Shown here one piece after another: positions 55,041 through 64,000 of a stretch of 64,000 nt of DNA. Made by a program: the position numbers and the translations under genes. Position 1 is the stretch's first letter; every line of letters begins with the position of its first letter. The DNA comes from Bostrychus sinensis (Eukaryota; Chordata; Actinopteri; Gobiiformes; Eleotridae): contig CM036247.1 in the NCBI GenBank assembly GCA_020698575.1, positions 8,391,756-8,455,755 of the forward strand, read 5' to 3'. Below the pieces are notes generated by a model that made no database searches, had not been told where the DNA came from, and worked only from the letters and a program-made list of their open reading frames with translations.

Positions 55041-58000
55041 TCATCATACAACCCTCAAACTTATAATTTCCTTTATAAACATCTTATTGTTTGATCTAGT
55101 TGTAACTTTTAACTAAATTGTGTATTTCTGCATTTACTGATGCATAACTTTTTATCTATTAATCAGCCAGTAAATCAAACTTTATTTGTACTGCGCCTTA
55201 CAAACCTAATGAAGAAGGCAATTTAAAAAAAAAGACAAGAATACATATAACAAGAGTAACATTACAGCGTTAAAAATGAGAGATGCACAAACTAAAAATG
55301 TGCAGAAAATATTTTTTTTATTGTGAATAAATCAGCCATTAACCATTGTTATCAGTAAAAGTAATATTTGATGTTTACCTCATCTTGGGATTGGAAAATT
55401 ACTATAAAATTAAAAAAAATATATATATACCGCTCACTGCACCTGTAAAATGGTTGTGGTAACCAAATAAATTAATTTAGACTTTTATATTTTATTATAA
55501 TAATATTGAGATTGTAATTGGAGTCAAAAGATTGGCCATGAATGATTTTTGTTTGACAGTACCATGTTTTGTCCACCTGAGGGCAGTATTGCTCAGAGTA
55601 TCTGTCTTCTTCTATGCGCTGTATGTCCCTCACAGAGATCAGTAGTAATCTAATAAAGTTCTTTTTTTTTTTCCTTCGTGCAGAGGTCAGAGCGGATCCA
55701 TATAAACCTGTTTTCACCTGTGTCCTTCATAAGCTCCTGCTCCTCTCTGTCGCCTTGTCAAGGATGTTCTGTCTGCTCTGACCTGCCGCCAACACACAAT
55801 TTCATAAAGAGGACAGCGAGTGAAGGATACAGGACAGAAGAGGACTATGACACTGCAGGAATATAGATGGATACATTATTATAGCACGCGATGTATACTT
55901 TGTTGAACAAGTAGAACAAGTGCACACAAATCTCAATGAAGGTCAGTCCAGTTAGTTTATTTTATACTGGAAACCTCATTTGCAGAGGAGGAAAGTAACT
56001 TTATGTTCAAGCAATTTACATTTGCAAGGAAAAAAATTGTACTTTTACTATTTTTTGAGTCTCTAAATGAGTAATAGTTTTTTTTTTTACCTTTTAATAG
56101 TAGTAGTAGTGGTAAGAGTAGTTTGTAGTAAGTAGTATTAGTAGTAGGACTTTACATTAACACCAGCCAACCGGACAAATGCAGGTACATTTTCATTTTG
56201 GAAACACAACACAAGTCCTGAGACAACTTTTTACGGTTTTGGTCTTGTCTCAGTCGCAGAGATTTTATTTACAAACATTATAAGAAAATGCTATTCATAA
56301 TTTTGGAGTAGTTTCCCGCATCAGAAGAAGCTGAAAAATGATCTGTTACAGTTTGTTTGTGTCTGTTGCATTAGCTCATTAAAATGATCTTTATGTATTT
56401 GTACCCCTTGTTTTATTTTTTTTTATTTTTTTATTTTTTTTACTTTTTCCCTTTGTTTGGTGTTAGTTCACTGGGTTTTGATTATGATCAGTTATTCACA
56501 GCACTGACACTGACATTCATTCACTATGAACAATAAATTCACCAGTTTACCAACACTTGGGCGTCTTTTTTCCCCAAAAAATTTACTAATTATTTAATCA
56601 CAAGAAAAAGTTTTAAAAAGAAATCATCTGGACTTGTTTTTTGAAGTTGAAGACGTATTAGTTGTGATTCATTTTACCTACACAATGCACCTTTCATTAA
56701 ACTTGAGTGTTTCAGTTTATCTCTTTGCTAAAGCCATTTTCTCCTTAAACACAAACATTATAATCTCATGCTCATTATTTTTCCTTTTGGCTTTTCCTTC
56801 CCTTTTTCTCCTTGCGTGCATTGATATTGATTGGCTCATAGTTTTTTTTTTACGCCGGATGCCTTTTGCTCCATTTATTCAGGCTTGGCACTGGCACAAA
56901 GAGCACAAAGAGCCCTCTGGCTTGTGGCTCCTTGAAGCTGGATTAGTATAACCTTTTGATTTGATGCTGTAGAAATATCCATCTTTATTTCTAGTGCGTT
57001 CAAACCCAAATAAAAGGTGACAGAGGAGAAATACCTCAGAGAAATTATATCTTATTCTTTCTGTTTGCTGCTTGAATGTATTCTAATAAAGGTTTGGACA
57101 GAGCCGTCAGTGCTGCCCGCGATAACCGGCTGACTGATTGAGAAGAGAACGGCCTGTTTTTTCTTTCTTTTTTTCCTCCAGTGTATATGTGGGACGTAAA
57201 TGCACCAGTTGCGGGTCTAATGAAGGCTTCGTCCTCTCCTGTCACACTGACATTGGGATCGCTGCGAACAGTCGGACAGCTCTCCCACCCCCGAGCTCCT
57301 CATTCCCATTCATTTATGTGGAGATGCCTGGGATATGTGGGGAAAAATGCAGCTCCATAACGGATAATTGGGCCGACCTTCGCGTTGTTATGAGTCTAAC
57401 CTTCTGCAGAGGTTGACTTTGTGTGTTTGAAGACCACGCAAACAGGTTTTTAAAGACACTTTTTATGGACAATTCAGGATGACATTTACAACAAACTTGG
57501 TATTTATCAATCAATACAGCTTCAGTCACTCCAAGTACCAGCTTTAACTGACTCTGCACGATATTTTTAGACTTAAAACATTTATAGAAGTCACACTGAA
57601 CAATGTGGAAAGTGTAAATTGTAAACTAGCACTTGTTCATTTTCTCCTGTACCGACCTGTGGGCCCTTAACCTCCTTTCCGGACCCCTACCTTACCCCCC
57701 ACTTACCTGTTATTGTTATTGTTTATGTTGATTTTGTGTTATGTTTGATTGTGTATCTATATTTGATTAAGTCTTTGTGAAGCCCTTTGAGACGACAGTT
57801 GTTGTGATACTGGGCTATACAAATAAAAATGAATTGAACTGAATTGTGGCTACGACCAATGTCTGTCGGAGCAAATTTCAGGCTCTAGACGCAGTGTGTT
57901 TACGTCGTTGTAGCGCTGGTGATCTGGAAGCTAGCACCACATGTTGTACCAATGTTTAGTTGCATAAAAAAGTTAATAAATCAAAAGACAAACAGGCAAA

Positions 58001-58391
58001 TGTGGTTGGGCACTGTTGTTACTATGAGGATGCACTGCTGTTTTACTATTGGTCAGTTAATTAAACAACTGTCTGTCATAGTTTTATCTTTGTCTCAGCT
58101 TCGTGTTGGACTGGAGTTATCCGTGTGCGGGCGCCAGGCTAAATCACGCTAAACTAAAACTAAAACACCCAAAAGCCCCTTAACACTGTGGACTAAGAGC
58201 AGACAGCGCTCTGCAGCCTGTAGCCTGTAAAGTCTGGAAATAGCCACAAAACAGCAGTGCGGTTAAGGTTTCAATAAACATGTCCTTCTCCTTTGCTTTC
58301 ACTTCTTTTTAGTGACTGCCATGGAGCATGCCGTTTTCAAAACATTAGTGCTTCACAGGCTTCAGGCTTTCATCCTGTGACCCTCAGCGTG
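55041..58391. other. Intergenic DNA, no gene seen
   Basis: The open frames at 55678-55866, 56634-56951 and 57138-57416 show no family hallmark. 57770-57845 is the end of a TTTTATTTGTATAGC-type repeat. 57240-57410 is less AT-rich than its surroundings and could be a noncoding conserved element, untested. Confidence 0.45.
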
Positions 58392-58394
58392 TTA

Positions 58395-59144
58395 AGCTGG
58401 GGACACACTACACGATTTTTTGCCCGATTTTATAACGATTCACAGTTGCGCCGAGTCTTTACCAGTCAACACTAGGTGAAGGGAATCGTAATCACCAGTC
58501 GGCCCTGAAATCCGTTAGTGTGTGATGTTCAAAGACTCGAATCGTTAAGTGTGTGCGCCGCAAAAACCTGGCCTGACATCAGTCACAAGCAATCAAACAT
58601 GTTTGAATTTTAAAGCCGATTCTGGGCGCACTCCTGTAGTGTGGGCTGTTTACAGATCCAACTGGGAATTCATGGAGTCCAGCGGCTAATGACAAACAGT
58701 TGATGGGACACAGGAAATAGCGTCAGGACGCAGACGAAGAAACAGGAAGCGGCGGGAAAATATAAGCGAAAATTTGAAGAAGAAGAAAACATAAACAATC
58801 ATGGCAAACACCAAAGAAAGTTGAGTGCTATAGCGAAACTGGATACATAGCCCTTTTTTCTCTTTCCCTTTTTCCAAACAGATAGCTATGCACACAAATA
58901 CAACAGCGACCCAGGTAGCGTCCATGTTTGTTTACCATTTAGTTCTCGCGAGTTCCCCGCAAGTGTTTGCTTGGCGTCAGTTGCAGTTACAGATCTTGTA
59001 GTGTGTGAGGTGCAGTCATTAAATGTGTGAGCCCCAGTCTTTCAGTCATCAGAACTAAATCTGCTGAAACCAGTCGTCAGTGTGTGCTCCTAGTCTTTTC
59101 AGAATCTGTAACGACTGAGAAAATCATGTAGTGTGTCCCCAGCT
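58395..59144 (+). mobile_element. Harbinger-like MITE with TTA target duplication
   Basis: Left end AGCTGGGGACACACTACACG, right end ATGTAGTGTGTCCCCAGCT, an inverted terminal repeat of about 19 bases with few mismatches. TTA flanks both sides (58392-58394 and 59145-59147), the PIF/Harbinger signature. A 79-codon minus ORF inside (58925-58686) is not recognisable as transposase. Confidence 0.85.
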
Positions 59145-59147
59145 TTA

Positions 59148-61432
59148 GCTGTAGCTTCAATACGCATTTGAATAAAAGAACAAACCACTGCGGTTTGTGT
59201 CCCATGCGCTCTGGGGAGACAATTGGAAATTAAGTGTGTTACTGCCTTAGTGCTGTCTGTTTTTTTTGTTTGTTTTTTTTTTGTTTTTTTTTGTGCCTCT
59301 GCCCTGTCTTCTTGCAGTCAGGTGACCACCAGCTGGAGATAAAAGGCAGAGAGAGCAGAGTTTCAGTGGCCACATCTGGACTCGCTTCAGTTTCAGTCTG
59401 GTCCTTAGTGTAATACATTTGCTATTTTTGTTAGATTACTTTTATTCACTCACTTTGTTATCATTTTGGCATATTTTTGTAAAAGTAAATCTTTGACTAC
59501 CTTTTGTTACTGTGCAGAACAAACCCCTAGACCAGCCTGACCTGAGTGGCACATTCAGAGCACGGTGAGGTCCTCTCCGTGTAACCAAAGTCAGCCAAAG
59601 TTTTACCAGGGGCTGACCGTCTTGGCTATAAGCAGGAGCTTGCAAAAACACATTCCACTATAGCTCTGCGCTGCTGTGTGCTATAAGACTTTAATAGAGA
59701 ACATCTAAAGGTACGCCCAGTGTTTACAGTCGTACAGTACTGCTGCAGACGCCACTGTTCTGAGGCAGTGAGCAGAGGAAAGAGTGTGTAAAGTTTGTAT
59801 TTTGGTGTAGTCAGGGCTCACCAGGTTGCGTTGGAGAAGGGCTGCGTTGTGGAGGGTCCAGTAGGCTGCTGTATTTTAGATTCAGGACACATTTATTAAA
59901 AGAACAGACAGGAGGTTAAAGTATTGTTGTAGCATATATATTTTGTATTCTTATTAATCCTCCTACAGCCCTATTTTTTTAGTCACACCTTTTGCCCTAA
60001 GCACAAAAAAATAAAAATAAAAATAAAAAATGCATCAATAAAGACTAAAAAAAGAAAAATTCTAATAGTCAATAATTCCATTTTTTTTTCATGGTTACAA
60101 TGATTAACTTCAGTCCTCATCATACATAGCAAAAATAATTCTGTTTATGAAATTTAATCCCTTAAATTCCAGTTTATGTGGTGCGTACACATCCAGCACA
60201 AACAAGGCTCTGCTCAGTCTGGGCACTTTTTCTACTTTGCCCTGATGTGCACATCTCTGTAAGAACTACATTTTGGATTTGTGCTCACACAAACACAAAC
60301 AAACTCATTTCTCAACAAACACTTTCACACCAATTTATGACAACCCTAAAACACACCCAAATCTTTTTAGTTCAAAAAATGTTTCTTATTTGCTTTGTAG
60401 TCTTGATCATTTATACAAACACTAATGTGGCCATCTCCAAATTTATACCTCTGTCTACCATATATAGGGGAAATGGCGCCACCTAGTAAAAAACAATAAA
60501 AACTAAAATTCCAATCCCTCACTATCATCGAATCCATGAAATACTTGATAAAAATGTGGACATTATATTGCAGTGACAGTGTAAAATAAAATTGACATTT
60601 TAATGGGAGTCAATGGCACAAAAAATGTCTTGGGGTAAAGGTGGGACTATTTTTTTAGACACCTTTGTAAGAGGATTAAAAAAAAAAAAAAAAATACTGA
60701 AATCTGAAAATTCATCCAAAAATACACACCCGAGGCAAAATCTATGCCATTTGAATCAACACAGCAAAGGTTATTCTCAAAAAACAAGTGCAAAATATCA
60801 AAAAATGTCTTAATAAAATTGTATCATGGTCATTACTAATTAGCCTATATTAATATGCACATATACCATGACCAAAATAGCTTATGAGAGAGTTTTTCAA
60901 CCCTGTCCAGCAAAATGACAGACAGTAATTATCTCAAAACCACTGATGTGAGGTGACACTTCTTCATATAAAATAAAAATTGCATACTTTAAATTCAAAT
61001 AACATCAATCAAATTTCAGTCTATCTTAATGAAAGCTTCTCCATGTTTCCCAGGATGTACTGGGAACTCAAAAACACGCAACAAGCCGTTACTGAAAGTC
61101 TGTTCGGGACACGGTCAGTGTGATAACAGAAGCAAATCACATTTTTATACACTTTTACTTCAGTGTTTACAGCTCTGGAGGGTTTGGTGAAAGAGGGCAG
61201 AGTGGGGTTATCAGGGAACAACCATTTCCTCTGACTTAGATAATCCATATTTCAGTGTTGATAATCCATTTACAGTACTTTCCATGCTTCCGTTAAAGTT
61301 TGTCGGAGTAAACTGAGGCGACATGATGCAACTGGAGGGAAACGTCTTCAGTATTAGTTTACAAATATGATAAATGATGACACAGAATAAGTCAGAAACC
61401 CAGTGGCTGAGACCTTATGTGTCAGTATTATA
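59148..61432. other. Intergenic DNA, no gene seen
   Basis: A-rich tracts (60005-60030, 60675-60695) and short frames without resemblance to known proteins. Confidence 0.5.
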
Positions 61433-61939
61433 CACTGTAAAAAAAAAAAAAAAAATCTGTAAATTTTACTGTAAAAAATTGGCAGCTGTGGTTGCCAGAA
61501 TTCTACTGTAAAAATTACAAGAGGCCTGTATTTCATTTTACAGTATAATATTATCACAAATGTTGTTTTTACAGTTTTTGACTTGGTTTTAATCAACATT
61601 TACTGTAAAATTTAAAGTTATTATCTTTCAAAAAATAGATTAACTGTATATTTTACAGTTTGTGACTTAGGTTTTAATCAACATTTACTGTAAAATTTAA
61701 AGTTATTATCTTTTAAAAAGGTGTTAAACTGTAATAAACACAGGACTCAATTACTTTAACAGTGCTATACTGTATAATTTACAAAAAATAAAACAAAAAA
61801 ATACAATTTTGCTTTATTTTTAATATTACAGTTAATTACCGTAACCAAAACAGTATTTTAATGATATATCAATTACGGTGTTTTACTTTTGAGATTTTAC
61901 AGATTTTTACTATGAAATCTACAGATATTTTTTACAGTG
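61433..61939 (+). mobile_element. CACTGTAAAAA-ended MITE with TA duplication
   Basis: Starts CACTGTAAAAA and ends TTTTTTACAGTG, flanked by TA on both sides. The interior has GGCAGCTGTGGTTGCCAGAA and many TTTACTGTAAAA words in both orientations. It is a family I recall as abundant in fish. Confidence 0.8.
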
Positions 61940-62141
61940 TAGGAGCTTATGTTGGGTTGTTTGGAAAGACAAAAAAGTTTATGTTAATAATAAAAAAAGT
62001 CAAGAAAAGGCCATAAATTACAGATGTTAAAAGATGAGCAAACATAAAAACACATTAGTGTATAGGCTTTTTATTCAAGACCAAATGTTTTATTAGATTG
62101 CTTTAAAATGTTGCTGTAAATGATGAGCAAGCACCACCTAC

Positions 62142-62655
62142 GAGTGTTGTAGTCAAGGACCGAGCCCAGTCCAAGTCTAGAGTGAACCAAGACCAAGACA
62201 AGGCCGAGACTTTCAGGGTTCGAGACCGAGCTGTGACCAAACCCCGTGAACTAACACGAAATAAAGGGAAAAAGTAAAAACAGGGTTCGTACAGTCATGG
62301 AAAACCTCGAAAAGTCATGGAAACTTTTTAAAATTTTGGAAAAATTATGGAAATTTAAAGAGTCTGAGTAACATTGGGCCACTCCTGGTTAAACCTGCGC
62401 CAGCTAGATTATAATAAATATAAGTGTTTAGTAGAAACGCTGTCTTCAGTGGCCTCTTCTTGTTCTCACTGCAGGAAAAAGTGACCTTTATCTATTTTTT
62501 GTCAGAATATTTGAACTAAATGGTAATGCTTTAAAACAGCATAGATGATTAGTTTATATCTAATATTACATAATGATCTTTTTATCAGCAATGTGTAGGC
62601 TACAAGTCAGTAAAACTACTGGAAAAATATATTTAAGGGGGAAGAAGCCCCAACT

Positions 62656-62691
<36 letters not shown>

Positions 62692-63008
62692 CTTCAACTG
62701 ACTAATTTCCAAATAAAACTGCAGCAAAAGTTTCTAATGTACCACACTGGACATTTTCCGTTTTTCAGGTCTAAGAAGTTTGAAGTTTTGGAAATGTCAT
62801 GGAAAATTCTTGGTAAAACAGTGTATGAACCCTGTAAAAATGGTTCAAATACTTAAATTCTTATTTTAATGCAACAGAATTTACAAAAAAAAAACAGATG
62901 CAGATCATTTTCCTGGATTTTTCTGATGAGGAAAACTCATTGTTGCAAAATTATGAAGAATAGCATTTTCTCATAATGTTTACTGAATCCGAGACTGAGA
63001 CAACACTA
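62142..63008 (+). mobile_element. hAT-like MITE (AGTGTTGTAG ends), copy 2, with perfect 8-bp TSD and nested MITE
   Basis: Left end GAGTGTTGTAGTCAAGGACC, right end GAGACTGAGACAACACTA. CCACCTAC stands at 62134-62141 and again at 63009-63016, a perfect 8-base target duplication. The interior matches 19755-20393 until about 62282, where another MITE intervenes. Confidence 0.85.
62284..62834 (+). mobile_element. CAGGGTTCGTACA-ended MITE nested in the hAT-like copy
   Basis: Left end CAGGGTTCGTACAGTCATGG, right end CAGTGTATGAACCCTG. GTCATGGAAA words occur near both ends. TAAAAA is shared by the flanks but not as an exact 8-base duplication. A run of 35 T at 62657-62691 lies inside. Confidence 0.75.
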
Positions 63009-64000
63009 CCACCTACCATTTTTAAATCGGTATAATGCAGCGGTGGATGAAGTTCTAAATCCCTGGGTACACAGATCTGCAGGTGTTAGGTTGTGGAAAA
63101 GCAGAGAAGAATCAGTATTTAACCAAAAGACATTTAACCAAAGGAACATATCGTACTGTACCTTGTTCTTGTGCTTGCTTTTCGCACACAATTCAATTTA
63201 GGCAAAGTATGTTCTCTTCTCCACTTCTCCCATCACCTAACACCTGCAGATCTTTGATAGCAGTCGATGTTTTCGTCCCCAGAGGCCCGTCTCCTGTCCT
63301 GCTGTCTCTCTCCACGTCTCACAGTTTGAGATGACAGGTCCTCATCTCAGCCCCGGCCCTGCACTTGAAAAACTCCCTCGTTGTTGTCACTCAAATCTGA
63401 AGCCAACACTAGAAGCAGTGTCAACGTTTATCTGGTTTAATCCAGTCTGGGCTGCGTGTCAGGATCTTCTACACTATGTTTTTACCATTGCGAGATAGAG
63501 CCAATGCCCTGGCAGAGGTCTGTGCTTCAATACGAGTGCATCATACATCTTATCTTACCTTGAACAGAGCTCAACAGATTTTACAAAGGGGTGCTTTTAC
63601 TTTTACTTCACTACATTTTAGAGCAAGTAGCAGTACTTTTTCCTCCACTACATCTGGTTTTATGTCAAAAATCATGATTTTTTTGCCATGCGCTCATTGT
63701 AGACACACAGTACTTAAACATAACAGATGCAGGAAATAGTAGTCACTAGAAAAATCAGAATAACAGAAGACACGTTTTGTTAATTTCATCTGTAATCAAC
63801 ACAGTCCCTCACATTTAACACATTATTTTTTTACTTGCAAGTCTAATAATAATAATACATTAATCTTATACAGCACTTGTTGCATTATTCCTTCACTCCT
63901 CACTCTCACTCAGTAATGGTGAGTTACTTCTGTAGCCATAGTTGTCCTGGGGCAGACTGACGGAAGTGTGGCTGCCATTTTGTGCCTCTGGCCCAAACAC
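63009..64000. other. Intergenic DNA with repeat fragments
   Basis: An exact 18-base inverted pair (63073-63090 and 63236-63253), a fragment of the ACTCAAGTAAAAGTA family (63590-63660), and GTCCTGGGGCAGACTGAC at 63943, also present at 7165. No gene seen. Confidence 0.5.

Noticed and set aside
56634..56951. 105-codon hydrophobic frame
   Set aside because: Pyrimidine-rich DNA gives hydrophobic residues. It overlaps a diverged repeat (56850-56925) and no family was recognised.
57138..57416. 92-codon frame with Cys-rich segment CTSCGSN
   Set aside because: No complete zinc-binding pattern or known family. Splice-like TTCCTCCAG upstream alone is not enough.

Overview
This is a stretch of vertebrate, almost certainly teleost fish, genomic DNA. 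Three multi-exon protein genes with GT-AG introns can be read in it, set among introns and intergenic DNA full of fish-type transposable elements (Tc1/mariner, hAT and Harbinger-like non-autonomous elements, L2- and RTE-like LINE fragments, a Penelope-like fragment, a tRNA-headed SINE) and expanded minisatellites. I see no prokaryotic genes, CRISPR array or viral genome. The species cannot be named from the sequence alone.

Layout: 1-5563 is intron (or upstream DNA) of the first gene and holds an L2-type LINE remnant and several MITEs. 5564-22022 (+) carries the last five coding exons of ZUP1 (ZUFSP), a K63-linked ubiquitin-chain deubiquitinase of the C78 family. All three expected catalytic residues are present. 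Its N-terminal zinc-finger exons are not in the window. 22023-28969 is intergenic and includes a candidate promoter with a noncoding first exon near 26020-26091. 28970-38925 (+) is a complete six-exon cytosolic sulfotransferase of 297 residues, best matched to the SULT3 (amine sulfotransferase-like) group. 38926-48478 is intergenic: a Tc1-like element nested inside another Tc1-like element, a 17-bp minisatellite, a decayed coiled-coil pseudogene, a SINE and a locally duplicated block. 48479-53149 (-) is a complete seven-exon RWDD1 gene of 240 residues, with a Penelope-like retroelement fragment in intron 1. 53150-64000 holds no gene I can support, only repeats.

The three genes do not form a pathway. 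They are neighbours by conserved synteny: from memory, ZUP1 and RWDD1 are close and convergent in mammals, and mouse Sult3a genes lie in the same neighbourhood. ZUP1 works in ubiquitin signalling at damaged DNA, the sulfotransferase transfers sulfate from PAPS in the cytosol, and RWDD1 (DFRP2) stabilises the DRG2 GTPase.

The most notable non-genic theme is that transposable elements here repeatedly carry or seed tandem arrays: a 14-bp array in a GC-rich repeat, a 15-bp array of about 63 copies in a Harbinger-like element, a 17-bp array of about 51 copies in a decayed Tc1 transposase, and a degenerate TTTAGTCCTGG array in hAT-like elements. A (TAC)19 microsatellite also starts at the very splice donor of a 98-bp sulfotransferase intron. 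I found no convincing evidence of a new biological system.
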